A stretch of DNA of 50,632 bases from Chloroflexota bacterium (GTDB taxonomy: Bacteria > Chloroflexota > Dehalococcoidia > Lucifugimonadales > UBA3495), in the NCBI GenBank assembly GCA_022573285.1, contig JACZUF010000021.1:1-50632 (forward strand), read 5' to 3'. A program made the position numbers and the translations under genes. The notes below the pieces were generated by a model, which had not been told where the DNA came from, made no database searches, and saw only the letters and a list, made by a program, of their open reading frames with translations. The stretch's first letter is position 1. Every line of letters starts with the position of its first letter. Of the stretch, positions 35,290-43,489 are shown in pieces.

Positions 35290-36431
35290 TAGCGGTCCAC
35301 CTCGCCTAGCACGATGTCCAGCGCACCCAAGATCACGACGGAGTCGGCGATCCAGCAATCTTTCAGCATGTGCTTCAGCGCCGACAGGTTGCAGAATGAC
35401 GGCGGACGCACCTTGATCCGGTAGGGCTTGTCGGTGCCGTCGCTGATCAGATAGACGCCTATCTCCCCTCTGGGGTTCTCAGCCCGCACGTAGACCTCGC
35501 CGGCGGGAGGGCGGATCAACCGCCGTCCCAGGGACGAGACCACCTCGCCCTCCGGCAACTGTTCCAAGGCCTGTTCGACGATGCGCATCGACTGGTAGAT
35601 CTCCTGGACCCGCAGGTAATACCGGTCCCAGCAGTCGCCGTCCAGTCCGACGGGCACGTCGAATTCGAAACGGTCGTAGACCGAGTAGGGCGCCGCCTTC
35701 CGCACATCGTAGTCCACTCCCGACGCCCGGAGGCACGGCCCGGTCAGTCCGAAGTCGATGGCGTCCTCGGCGGACATCACCGCCACGTTCTTCAGGCGGG
35801 CCAGGAATATCTCATTGAAACTGAGGAGTTTATCCGACTCCTCGGTGTCTTCTTTGACCAGCACCAACAGGTCCCTGACGTCTTGGACGAAGCCCTCCGG
35901 GACGTCCTCCTTCAGGCCGCCGATGCGGAAGTAGTTGTGCATCATCCGTGCGCCGGAAACGGACTCGAACAGGCCTTGGATGCGCTCCCGCCCCCGGAAA
36001 CAGAACATGGACGGCGTCATGGCGCCGGCGTCCAGTCCCATGGTGGCGATGAACAGCATGTGGCTGGCGATACGGTTCAGTTCGCAAAGGATGACCCGGA
36101 TGTATTCGGCCCGCTCCGGGACCTCCAGTCCCATGAGCTTCTCAACAGCCCGGCAGTAGACGTGCTCGTTGTTGAAGTTGGCGATGTAGTCCATGCGGTC
36201 GAACAGGGTGATGACCTGGGCGTACTGTTCGCCTTCGCACAGCTTTTCCGATCCCCGGTGGAGGTAGCCGATGTGGGGTTCCATGTCCACAACCTTTTCG
36301 CCGTCCAACCACAGCACCATGCGGAAGACGCCATGGGTCGAGGGATGCTGCGGTCCCATGTTCAGCAGCATCTCGACGGGTTCGCCGTTGGGGACCGTGT
36401 TGCCAGCCGTATTGTCAGATACCTGGGTCAT
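35289..36431 (-). CDS. nuoD: NADH-quinone oxidoreductase subunit D
   Basis: 380 residues, the 49-kDa-type subunit homologous to hydrogenase large subunits. NMGPQHPSTHGVFR (25-38) bears the quinone-site histidine; LHRGSEKL and NNEHVYCRAVEKLMG follow, and the C-terminal ILGALDIVLGEVDR is standard. It forms the quinone-binding cavity with NuoB. It overlaps the second HicB-like gene by four bases (ATGA) and the nuoH start by one base. NuoD is not fused to NuoC here. Confidence 0.96.
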   Translation of the reverse strand: MTQVSDNTAGNTVPNGEPVEMLLNMGPQHPSTHGVFRMVLWLDGEKVVDMEPHIGYLHRGSEKLCEGEQYAQVITLFDRMDYIANFNNEHVYCRAVEKLMGLEVPERAEYIRVILCELNRIASHMLFIATMGLDAGAMTPSMFCFRGRERIQGLFESVSGARMMHNYFRIGGLKEDVPEGFVQDVRDLLVLVKEDTEESDKLLSFNEIFLARLKNVAVMSAEDAIDFGLTGPCLRASGVDYDVRKAAPYSVYDRFEFDVPVGLDGDCWDRYYLRVQEIYQSMRIVEQALEQLPEGEVVSSLGRRLIRPPAGEVYVRAENPRGEIGVYLISDGTDKPYRIKVRPPSFCNLSALKHMLKDCWIADSVVILGALDIVLGEVDR

Positions 36432-36781
36432 GATTGTTCCGCCGGACGCCCGATAAACCGGATCTTGGGCTCCGGGGCCGGTTCAACTTCGTTGCTCATC
36501 CAGATATCGCCGTTGAAGTAGAACCCGGCTTGGATCAGGGTCTCGTCCAGCACATCCAATTTATCGCAGTCTTCCAAATATTCCGCCATCTGCCGGCGCA
36601 GCGCGTTCTTTGCTTCCTCCGCCGTGTCGCCGAAACCGGTGATCACCAGTTCAGGACATTCCGCCTCGTAAGCGGCACCGGTCCTGGACTCCTCGATCCG
36701 ATAGACGATGCGGTCGAAAGAGGACTTCTTAGCGGGTTTGGGCTTCTTGGCCCCGGATTTGGTCTTTTTCACCACGGTCAC
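36428..36781 (-). CDS. HicB-like protein 2 inside the nuo operon
   Basis: 117 residues. After a lysine-rich N-terminus (1-23) comes a HicB-type RNase H-like fold: YRIEESRTGAAYEAECPEL and GFGDTAEEAKNALRRQMAEYLE, a pattern of beta strands then a helix as in HicB antitoxins. It overlaps its neighbours by four bases at each end (ATGA), so it is translated within the operon. No HicA toxin is adjacent, and there is no DNA-binding C-terminal domain obvious. It may be a structural or regulatory passenger; the link to complex I is from position only. Confidence 0.72.
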   Translation of the reverse strand: MTVVKKTKSGAKKPKPAKKSSFDRIVYRIEESRTGAAYEAECPELVITGFGDTAEEAKNALRRQMAEYLEDCDKLDVLDETLIQAGFYFNGDIWMSNEVEPAPEPKIRFIGRPAEQS

Positions 36782-37047
36782 TCACCGTCGGCCGGTGACG
36801 CCGCCTCGACAAACTCCAATTGGAGTTCGGTCTCCTCATCGACACCAAGATATCCGGCGTCGGCCAGAGCGTCGCCCAAGGTGTCGGTGCCGTCGTGGGA
36901 CTCGATCCAGGCCCGCATGATCTGTATCAGGTCATCTTGGGCCGCTTCAAGGGATTCACCTTCCCCTTCCAAGTCCAGGTTGTCGATCCGGACAACGTAC
37001 CGGGCCTCGTTGCGGTCTATCTTGGCCGTCAGGACCACCATCTCCAT
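36778..37047 (-). CDS. HicB-like protein 1 inside the nuo operon
   Basis: 89 residues from the chosen ATG. Sequence VVLTAKIDRNEARYVVRIDNLDL and EGESLEAAQDDLIQIMRAWIES follows the HicB fold (strands, then helix). The open frame runs upstream to 37116, but that would overlap nuoC. The ATG at 37047 has AGGAG before it and starts four bases after the nuoC stop, so it is preferred. It overlaps HicB-like gene 2 by four bases. The two proteins share the fold but differ clearly in sequence. Confidence 0.7.
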   Translation of the reverse strand: MEMVVLTAKIDRNEARYVVRIDNLDLEGEGESLEAAQDDLIQIMRAWIESHDGTDTLGDALADAGYLGVDEETELQLEFVEAASPADGE

Positions 37048-37051
37048 GGTC

Positions 37052-37669
37052 CTAAAACTCCTGGTATTCATTGAACGGAAATTCCTTGCGTCCCGGGTAT
37101 CCCTCGAACCCCTCATAGAGCAACAGGGGCGTCAGGTCCGGGTGGCCGTCGAAGCTCACACCAAACAGGTCGTGGGCCTCTCTCTCGTACCAATTGGCGG
37201 CCCGCCACACCGGGGTAACCGAGGGGACGGTTGCGTCCGAGTAGGGCACATCGGTGCGCAGGACCAACGTGCGCTCCGGTTCCAGGGATTGGAGCACGTA
37301 GACCATCTGAAAATATTCGGAGTAGTCGACGCAAGACAGGCAGAGCAGCATCTTTGCCGCGATGCGGGGATCGTCTTTGATCAACTGGCAGGCCTGCAGG
37401 GTGTGCTTCTTCTCGACGCTGACCTGGGGGATGTCGCCCAGCGCGCCGGACTGGGGATCAAATTCCTTGAGGACCTCCAAAGAAACGTCCAGCAACTCCC
37501 TTCCGGCAGCGGTCAGGGCCGCCAGTGGGTCGGCGGCCGGTTCTGCTTCGCCGTGGCCGGCCGGCCCGGATGTACCGGAAGTCTCGGCCGCCGCTGTTGG
37601 CTCGGTAGACTCCGGCGGGGTTTCCTGATTCTCTTCGTTTCCGGCCACTAGTTCACTAATTCCCAGCAT
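37052..37669 (-). CDS. nuoC: NADH-quinone oxidoreductase subunit C
   Basis: 205 residues. After a low-complexity acidic N-terminal stretch (about 10-48, rich in E, A, P, T) comes the NuoC domain with the diagnostic [20 protein letters not shown] and [14 protein letters not shown]. This 30-kDa-type subunit supports the NuoD/NuoB quinone site. It overlaps nuoB by 14 bases and precedes the first HicB-like gene by four. The disordered N-terminal extension is unusual. Confidence 0.95.
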   Translation of the reverse strand: MLGISELVAGNEENQETPPESTEPTAAAETSGTSGPAGHGEAEPAADPLAALTAAGRELLDVSLEVLKEFDPQSGALGDIPQVSVEKKHTLQACQLIKDDPRIAAKMLLCLSCVDYSEYFQMVYVLQSLEPERTLVLRTDVPYSDATVPSVTPVWRAANWYEREAHDLFGVSFDGHPDLTPLLLYEGFEGYPGRKEFPFNEYQEF

Positions 37670-38180
37670 CCCGCATGATCTTTTCTTGGAGCTTCAGGAA
37701 GCCGTACAACAGCGCTTCGGGCCGGGGTGGACAGCCCGGCACGTAGACATCCACTGGAACGATGTGGTCGACACCCATCACCACGGAATAGGAGCGGTAG
37801 TAGGGGCCGCCGTTGGTGGCGCAGCTACCCATGGCGATCACCCACTTGGGCTCGGGCATCTGCTCGTAGAGCAGCCGGATGGGGTCGGCCATCTTCTTGA
37901 CCACCGTGCCCGACACGATCATCACATCCGACTGCCTCGGCGAAGGCCAAGTGACCACGCCGAAGCGGTCGAAGTCGTAGTGGGCCATGTAGGTCGACAT
38001 CATCTCGATGGCGCAGCAGGCCAGTCCGAAGGAGAGGGTCCAGAGGGAAGACTTGCGCGCCATGGCGAACAATTTTTCAGTGGAGGTGGTGATGACGCCG
38101 GGTATCTTCCCGGCGACGGCCTGGTCAAGCAGACTGGGGCCGGGTTGGTTGCCAGTCCCCCCAGTTCGCCCGGGTCCCAT
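37656..38180 (-). CDS. nuoB: NADH-quinone oxidoreductase subunit B
   Basis: 174 residues from the ATG chosen. Cluster N2 ligands are present: C55-C56 (GLACCAIE), C120 (GSCATNGG) and C150 (PGCPPRPE). N2 donates electrons to quinone. The open frame starts five codons earlier, but GGGAG lies at good distance before the internal ATG, which also sits directly after the nuoA stop (TAATAATG), so 38180 is preferred; the alternative start is 38195. Confidence 0.96.
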   Translation of the reverse strand: MGPGRTGGTGNQPGPSLLDQAVAGKIPGVITTSTEKLFAMARKSSLWTLSFGLACCAIEMMSTYMAHYDFDRFGVVTWPSPRQSDVMIVSGTVVKKMADPIRLLYEQMPEPKWVIAMGSCATNGGPYYRSYSVVMGVDHIVPVDVYVPGCPPRPEALLYGFLKLQEKIMRDAGN

Positions 38181-38182
38181 TA

Positions 38183-38587
38183 TTATTTCTCCCATTCAAG
38201 AACCCCTTTCTTCCAGGCATAGACGATGGCGAAGAAGAGCACTCCCAGGAACATCATCATGGCGTAGAAGGGGAGTGAGTTGGCCTGGTTCACCTTTTCC
38301 TGCATGAAGATCACCGCCCAGGGGAAAAGAAAAACCGCTTCGACGTCGAATATCAGGAACAAGATGGCGAAGATGTAGAACCGGACGTTGATGTTGGACC
38401 ACGTGTAGGGGGTGGGCGGGATGCCGCATTCGTAGGTGGTAAGTTTGGCGTCGGAGTGACGACGGGCGGAGAGGAGCCGGGAGGCGGCGAACATCCCACC
38501 GATGGCCATAGTGGCGACCACCGCCGATATGGCCACCGCGGTCCAGTTTTGCGTGAACAGTTCGGGGCTAAATGTTTGGAGTATCAT
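38183..38587 (-). CDS. nuoA: NADH-quinone oxidoreductase subunit A
   Basis: 134 residues with three membrane helices. The loop [13 protein letters not shown] is the conserved NuoA cysteine loop near the quinone entrance; [21 protein letters not shown] is the conserved second helix. The open frame runs upstream to 38683, but the extra part does not resemble NuoA, so the ATG at 38587 is preferred. No strong ribosome-binding site is visible. It is the first gene of the operon, 80 bases after the -10 box. Confidence 0.94.
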   Translation of the reverse strand: MILQTFSPELFTQNWTAVAISAVVATMAIGGMFAASRLLSARRHSDAKLTTYECGIPPTPYTWSNINVRFYIFAILFLIFDVEAVFLFPWAVIFMQEKVNQANSLPFYAMMMFLGVLFFAIVYAWKKGVLEWEK

Positions 38588-38666
38588 CGTGGGGAGAAGT
38601 GAGATACCACTACAGTGTCCGCAGGCCGTTGGTGGACAGGTCGGCGTAGACTCGGTACGCGCCCAA

Positions 38667-38696
38667 AATATACCATCGGCCATCGAAGTGTGTCAA
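38667..38696 (-). promoter_or_regulatory. Sigma70-type promoter of the nuo operon
   Basis: On the minus strand TTGACA, 18 bases, then TATATT. The -10 box lies 80 bases before nuoA start, giving an untranslated leader of about 70 bases. Confidence 0.7.
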
Positions 38697-38745
38697 CGAA
38701 ATTCGACGCCTGCCGAACACGAAAATCAACCCGGAAAATCAGGCT

Positions 38746-39939
38746 TCATCCATCTTGGCGGGCCCGGAGTTGGGTCGATGATACGTCTTTCCGGAACTGG
38801 TCTTCGGGCACGTCCCTGAAGAGAGTCTCGAATCCCTGGGGAACCGGCACGTCCCTGAGGGTCTTAAAGGCCCCCTGGTCTTCCCGGCCCGCCACCAAGA
38901 ACCTGGTCCCGCCGGCCCACATCTCCGCCAATGCGGTCAGCATGGCGGCCGGTTCAGCCCCCGGTTCATCTCCCGGTTCATCTCCATAATACCTTGGGGC
39001 CACCAACCGGACGGCGGTGTCCCAGCCCACCACGAAGGTCCGGCCCGGAAAAAGCCGGGCTTTCTTGAAGAAGGTCTCGGCCCTGGTGAGCACAACGGTC
39101 TCGTCATCCGTGAACTGGGCCAGCCTTTCCAAGACCTCAGCCTCTTCCAGGGCCGGTTTGTCCACGTTGGTCACCGACAGTTCGAAGCCCACTTCGGTCC
39201 CCAATATCCTGCCCGCCGCTTGGGCGAGGCCGCGGTGGCCCTGATGCACGGGGCTGAACGAGCCGGGGAGCAAGGCGCTCGGCGCCGCTCCTTCTACCTC
39301 CATTATTCCGCCGCGGGCGACCACCCAAGCCGCCTCTCCGGAAAGCAATTGCGCCAGGGGTGATGGGTGCTCGGTGCGCTCTATTTGAAGGGAGTCGCCG
39401 GGGGTCAGGCCCAAATCCACGCCGGATTCCAGGCCCGAGAGCAGCATGAGGGCGTGGACCAAGAGACGGCTGACCAGGTCTTCCTCGCCGGCCCGGTCCC
39501 GGAGACCTTTGTGCAGGCGCAGCGAGTACAGGGTGTTGGCCTGTTCGTCCCAGGCGGAGACGAAGGCGCGGTGCTCGCCGCGTTTGGGCCGGTCCGTGGC
39601 GATGGTGGCGGCGCAGGCCAGGCCCACCGGCGGCGAACCGTCTTCAAGTTGCGACTTGGCCTTGCGAAAGGCGGCCCTGGCCATGTCTCTGGCGGTCTGG
39701 GCCGATGCCGACTGCTTCGGTTCGAAGCCCAAGAAGGAGATCATGGATTCCCGGCCGTAGGGCACCAGGGCCTCCAGAATGGTGCGGGAGGCGCCGGCGA
39801 CTCCCAGCAGCCAGGCCACCGCCTGGGCGCCGGCGCCGGACACGGCCACCACGGCCTTGTGGGGCGTGCCGTGAATCTTCTCTATGTGTGGGCGGAGTTC
39901 TTCCATGTTGTCGATGTTCGGCAGTAGGTACGCCCCCAT
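38746..39939 (-). CDS. CinA-like domain fused to a nucleotidyltransferase
   Basis: 397 residues in two parts. Residues about 25-175 resemble the CinA C-terminal (nicotinamide-nucleotide amidase) domain: VSGAGAQAVAWLLGVAGAS, then LVPYGRESM and CAATIATDRPKRGEHRAFVSAW. Residues about 220-397 are a cytidylyltransferase-like domain with LLPGSFSPVHQGH (HxGH at 232-235), FVVGWDT, and the C-terminal SSTQLR (390-395). Together they suggest a pyridine-nucleotide enzyme: deamidation of NMN, then adenylylation. The individual reactions are inference. The canonical CinA SCTGG is replaced by SGAGAQ, so activity may differ. It faces away from the nuo promoter with a 158-base gap. Confidence 0.72.
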   Translation of the reverse strand: MGAYLLPNIDNMEELRPHIEKIHGTPHKAVVAVSGAGAQAVAWLLGVAGASRTILEALVPYGRESMISFLGFEPKQSASAQTARDMARAAFRKAKSQLEDGSPPVGLACAATIATDRPKRGEHRAFVSAWDEQANTLYSLRLHKGLRDRAGEEDLVSRLLVHALMLLSGLESGVDLGLTPGDSLQIERTEHPSPLAQLLSGEAAWVVARGGIMEVEGAAPSALLPGSFSPVHQGHRGLAQAAGRILGTEVGFELSVTNVDKPALEEAEVLERLAQFTDDETVVLTRAETFFKKARLFPGRTFVVGWDTAVRLVAPRYYGDEPGDEPGAEPAAMLTALAEMWAGGTRFLVAGREDQGAFKTLRDVPVPQGFETLFRDVPEDQFRKDVSSTQLRARQDG

Positions 39940-40058
39940 CTCCGATTAAATCGAGAGTCTCCCCGATGCGTCGGGAAACCTAAGCTTCCCCCGTGCGGGA
40001 GCGTTGCCTCAAAAGTGATAATAATGGCCCGTGGCATTCCTACATGTACGCCTCCATC

Positions 40059-40150
40059 TGTCACCCTGAGTGAAGCGAAGGGTCTCTTTGTTCTCAGTCA
40101 GTGCTGGTACTTTAGCAACGAGATTCTTCGGCTGACGCCTCAGAATGACA
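40059..40150. repeat. PERSEG-type palindromic repeat, copy 2
   Basis: A 92-base element bounded by TGTCACCCTGAG and TCAGAATGACA. It is in inverted orientation to copy 3 and closely similar to it over the whole length. It lies in the 259-base gap between the CinA-like fusion and the flavin-reductase-like gene. Confidence 0.85.
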
Positions 40151-40198
40151 GTTTTAAGGCAACCCCCCGCACGGGGGAAGGGATTACACCATTAATTA

Positions 40199-40780
40199 TT
40201 ATCCATTAGGCTGCCAGGGGGTGTGGCTAATGTTGTCCATTGTGGCGCGGGACGTTGCGGTCTCGGACGACTGTTTCTTCTCCCAGAGGGCCAGCCACTC
40301 CGGCGGCAGTCGCCGGCGGGCGTCCCGCCACCACAGCGGGTCGCCTTGGGCCAGGGTTTTGCCGTCCAAGACGTCGGCCAGGAAACAGGTCATATCGCCG
40401 CCGTCCATCGCGTTGATCACCCGGCAGTCCAGGTAGCCGAAGCAGTCGGTCAGGAGCGGACTGCCCGACGCCCCCGTGGTCTTGCCCACATCGGCCAGCT
40501 TGTCCCGGTCGCGGCCGGAGACCAGACCGAAATCGCCGATCAGGTCCAATTGGTCCGGCCGGAGGAAGTTCAGGGCGAAAGCCCCGCCGGAAAGGACCAT
40601 ATCGTGACTGAGATTGGTCTTATAAATCTGGACGGCCACCCTGGGACGGTCGGGCACTATTGACGCCGCGGTGATGGCCACCGCCATCTGCACGTTGTCC
40701 CGGCCCTGCCACCGGCTGGTGACCGCCGCCAAGGGCGACCAGAGCGTCCCCATCATTGGAGCTATGTCTGCGTAGTCCAT
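40199..40780 (-). CDS. Flavin reductase-like (FMN-binding split barrel) protein
   Basis: 193 residues. The pattern of the flavin reductase-like domain is visible: VTSRWQGRDNVQMAVAITAASIVPDRPRVAV, followed by KTNLSHDMVLSGGAFALNFL and FGYLDCRVINAMDGGDMTCFLADVL. Such proteins bind FMN and either reduce free flavin for a partner oxygenase or act themselves. No oxygenase is adjacent. The C-terminal 30 residues are polar and outside the domain. Upstream is the TolB-like gene, about 80 bases away. Confidence 0.75.
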   Translation of the reverse strand: MDYADIAPMMGTLWSPLAAVTSRWQGRDNVQMAVAITAASIVPDRPRVAVQIYKTNLSHDMVLSGGAFALNFLRPDQLDLIGDFGLVSGRDRDKLADVGKTTGASGSPLLTDCFGYLDCRVINAMDGGDMTCFLADVLDGKTLAQGDPLWWRDARRRLPPEWLALWEKKQSSETATSRATMDNISHTPWQPNG

Positions 40781-40863
40781 GCTGTTCTTTCTAGGGCCGC
40801 GTAGTCATTGCTGCTCTTGACGGCCTCTTCCGGCCTGGGGAGTGTAGCACCCGAAATTGTGGA

Positions 40864-41883
40864 CTACCAGTCAGGCGAGTAGTCCTCGGCGTCATTGGTG
40901 GTGAGGCGGCGTTGGTTCCCGCCGTCCTCGTCCATGATGAAGATCTCGCCCGGTCCGTAGAGATGGGACACGAATGCCATCTGGCGGCCGTCGGGAGACC
41001 AGACCGGGTCCAGGTCGTCGGCCTCGTTGGTGGTCAGGCGGAGTTGCTTAGACCCGTCCCATTTCATGGTGTAGATCTCGCCGTTGCCGTCCCGGAAGGA
41101 CACAAAGGCGATGGTGCCGCTGTCGGGGGACCAGGCCGGGTCCAGGTCGTCGTCCTGGTGCTGGGTCAACCGGGTCAGTTCCACATCGTCCTGCCAGGTG
41201 CCGTCCTTCAGCCGGCCGGCCAGGTACAGGTCCGAATTTCCATCGGTCCGGCGGACGAAAACAATATACTTTCCATTGGGGGACCAAGCCGGATCGAAGT
41301 CGTTTTCTTGAGTCAGGTGGACTAGGTTCACGCCGTCGGGGTTACGCAGCCACAGTCCCCGTTCCTCGGCGGACCCGCTGCGGACAAAGGCCAGCCACTC
41401 GCCGTCCGGGGACCAATCGCCCAAGCGGTCATCGGCCGGCTTGGCGGTGATTCGAGTGGGCCGGCCTCCTGTGGCAGCCATCAGATAGACTTCAGCGTTG
41501 CCGTCCTGGTTGGAGATGAAGGCCAGGCTCTCTCCATTGGGGGACCAGAGGGGCGCCTCGTCGTCGCCGGGGATGTTGGTCAACCGGTTGATGACCTCGC
41601 CCTTTCGGTCAACCAAGTTGATCTCCAAGTCTCCGGCCTCATCGGAAACGTAGGCCACCTGCTTGCCGTCGGGCGACCAGACCGGGTCGAAATCCCGGCT
41701 TCGGTTGTCGGTCAGCGGCCTGGCCTCGCCCGTTTTGGGGTCGATGACGTAAATCTCGGCGTCGCCGTCCACCTCAGACACAAATGTGATCTTATCGCCG
41801 CCGGAGGAGCCGCAGCCGATGATAAATGCCATCAGGGCCAAGGCGAGGATTCTTGCCGGTATGCTATGTCTCAATCCGCCCAT
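40864..41883 (-). CDS. TolB-like PD40 beta-propeller lipoprotein
   Basis: 339 residues from the chosen ATG. Residues 1-24 form a lipoprotein signal: two arginines, a hydrophobic run and FIIGC, giving an acylated Cys24. Then come at least six PD40 repeats (WSPDGK.VAYVSD, WSPNGESLAFIS, WSPDGEWLAFV and so on), forming a TolB-type propeller. The open frame extends 80 codons further, but those residues are not signal-like. It is probably anchored at the cell surface. Propellers of this kind bind proteins or sugars; function is unknown. Confidence 0.8.
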   Translation of the reverse strand: MGGLRHSIPARILALALMAFIIGCGSSGGDKITFVSEVDGDAEIYVIDPKTGEARPLTDNRSRDFDPVWSPDGKQVAYVSDEAGDLEINLVDRKGEVINRLTNIPGDDEAPLWSPNGESLAFISNQDGNAEVYLMAATGGRPTRITAKPADDRLGDWSPDGEWLAFVRSGSAEERGLWLRNPDGVNLVHLTQENDFDPAWSPNGKYIVFVRRTDGNSDLYLAGRLKDGTWQDDVELTRLTQHQDDDLDPAWSPDSGTIAFVSFRDGNGEIYTMKWDGSKQLRLTTNEADDLDPVWSPDGRQMAFVSHLYGPGEIFIMDEDGGNQRRLTTNDAEDYSPDW

Positions 41884-42147
41884 CCCACACAACCGGTATT
41901 CATCTGGAGCACCATAGGCTGAAACGCCAAAGACGTCGCCTGGGGCATTCCGCACGTCAGTGATTATAGCCAAATCACCGCACCGGTTGGTCTGGCGGAA
42001 CGCGCCGGATTGGGCGAAAACTCTCGTGGGCCAAGTGCGGGGAGCATAGGTGGGCCGACGGCCCTTGACACCGGCCCACGCCTTAACTAGCATCTGCCCA
42101 ACCTGCGGAAACACCGCACTCACACCTGAGATTTAGCGAGGTAGGCC
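41884..42147. other. 264-base divergent region
   Basis: Between the TolB-like lipoprotein (minus) and the amidohydrolase (plus). It holds a promoter for the amidohydrolase (42065-42093). I see no further gene; the upstream part of the minus-strand frame is open but lacks coding character. Confidence 0.4.
42065..42093 (+). promoter_or_regulatory. Candidate promoter of the amidohydrolase
   Basis: TTGACA, a 17-base spacer, then TAGCAT on the plus strand, 54 bases before the ATG. A perfect -35 and a four-of-six -10 box. Confidence 0.5.
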
Positions 42148-43404
42148 ATGAAAGCGTTACTTGGGGCCGATCTGATCGACGGCACCGGAGGCCCGGTGCT
42201 GAAAGACTCGGCCATCTTGATCGACGGCGAGCGTATCAAAGAGGTGGGCCCCAGGGCGGCGGTCACCCTGCCGCCGGGCACGGAAGAGATCGACCTGCGC
42301 GGCCTTACCCTGCTCCCCGGGCTGATAGACACCCACGACCACCTGGCCCACAAGAACTACAGCTTGGTCAGCCGGTGGGAGATCGAGGAACCGGCCTCGC
42401 TGAGCCACATCAAGACCGCCAAGGCGATCGAAGACTCTCTGGCCGCCGGCTACACCTGCATCCGCGACGCCGGCGGGCTGGACGCCGGGTTCAAGTACGC
42501 CGTGGATGAGGGACTGATCAACGGCCCTAGGCTGCTAACCGCCGTCAACATCATCTCGCCCACCGGGGGCATCGGCGACCGGGTCGCGCCCTCGGGTCAC
42601 CGGAACGCCTTCAACAACGACCCCATGACCCCGTCGGGGGTGGCAAACGGCCCCGAGGCCGTCCGGGCCATCGTCCGGGAGGTGGTGCGGGTGGGGGCCG
42701 ACGTGATCAAGTTCGCCACCACCGGCGGCGCCAGTTCCCGCCAGGGCCACGGCCCCATGGACATCGCCTTCGGCCCCGACGAAGTGAAGGCGCTGGTCGA
42801 TGAGGCCCGTTCCCAGGAGAAGTACACCATGTGCCACGCCGTCGGCGGCCCCGGGCTGCGCATGTGCATCGAGGCCGGCGTGGGCTCGGTTGAGCACGGC
42901 TGCTACCTGGCCGACGACCCCGACCTGCTCAAGATGATGGCGGACAAGGGCACCTTTTTCACCCCGACCTTTGAGGTCTACGAGTTTCATTCGACCATCA
43001 GCGCTCCCCACGTCAAAGCGCGGGCCCAGCATTTGGCGCAGGTCCACCAGGACAGCCTGCACCAGGCCCTGAGCGCCGGGGTGAAGGTGGTCTCGGGCAC
43101 CGACGCCGGCGGGTTCGTCCACGGCGACAACGCCCGTGAGATCGAGCTGATGGTCGAGCGGGGCATGTCCAACTCACAGGCCATCCAGACCGCCACCGGC
43201 TGGGCGGCCGAGTGCGTCGGCCAGGAGAAGAACTTCGGCACCGTGCAGGCCGGAAAATACGCCGACTTTCTGGTGGTGGACGGCGACCCTTTGAAGGACA
43301 TCGGCGTGCTCAGGAACAAAGAACGCATCAAGTTGGTGATGAAAGGCGGCGTTGCCTACGTCAACAAGCTGCCAGTGGCCGAGCCGCAGCCGGTTGGGGA
43401 TTAA
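42148..43404 (+). CDS. Metal-dependent amidohydrolase (prolidase/imidazolonepropionase-like)
   Basis: 418 residues of the amidohydrolase superfamily. Likely metal ligands: H63 and H65 (DTHDHL), the carboxylated lysine K188 (VIKFATTGG), H230 (CHAVGG), H250 (VEHGC) and D319 (SGTDAGG). The pattern with K188 and GGASSR is typical of Xaa-Pro or Xaa-Arg dipeptidase-like members acting on N-acyl amino acids. It starts with a GAGG ribosome-binding site. With the hydantoinase at 1666-3105, it supports a catabolic habit for amide compounds. The substrate is not assigned. Confidence 0.85.
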   Translation: MKALLGADLIDGTGGPVLKDSAILIDGERIKEVGPRAAVTLPPGTEEIDLRGLTLLPGLIDTHDHLAHKNYSLVSRWEIEEPASLSHIKTAKAIEDSLAAGYTCIRDAGGLDAGFKYAVDEGLINGPRLLTAVNIISPTGGIGDRVAPSGHRNAFNNDPMTPSGVANGPEAVRAIVREVVRVGADVIKFATTGGASSRQGHGPMDIAFGPDEVKALVDEARSQEKYTMCHAVGGPGLRMCIEAGVGSVEHGCYLADDPDLLKMMADKGTFFTPTFEVYEFHSTISAPHVKARAQHLAQVHQDSLHQALSAGVKVVSGTDAGGFVHGDNAREIELMVERGMSNSQAIQTATGWAAECVGQEKNFGTVQAGKYADFLVVDGDPLKDIGVLRNKERIKLVMKGGVAYVNKLPVAEPQPVGD

Positions 43405-43489
43405 GGAATCAGAGGACTAAAACGAATCATCAAATTGAATGGCTAGGTCGAGATTGCCCGCCCATTTCACGAGGTACTAGAAAAAAGCG

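Noticed and set aside
38588..38683. N-terminal extension of nuoA
   Set aside because: The frame is open, but residues there do not resemble NuoA and would overlap the leader behind the promoter; the ATG at 38587 fits the family length.
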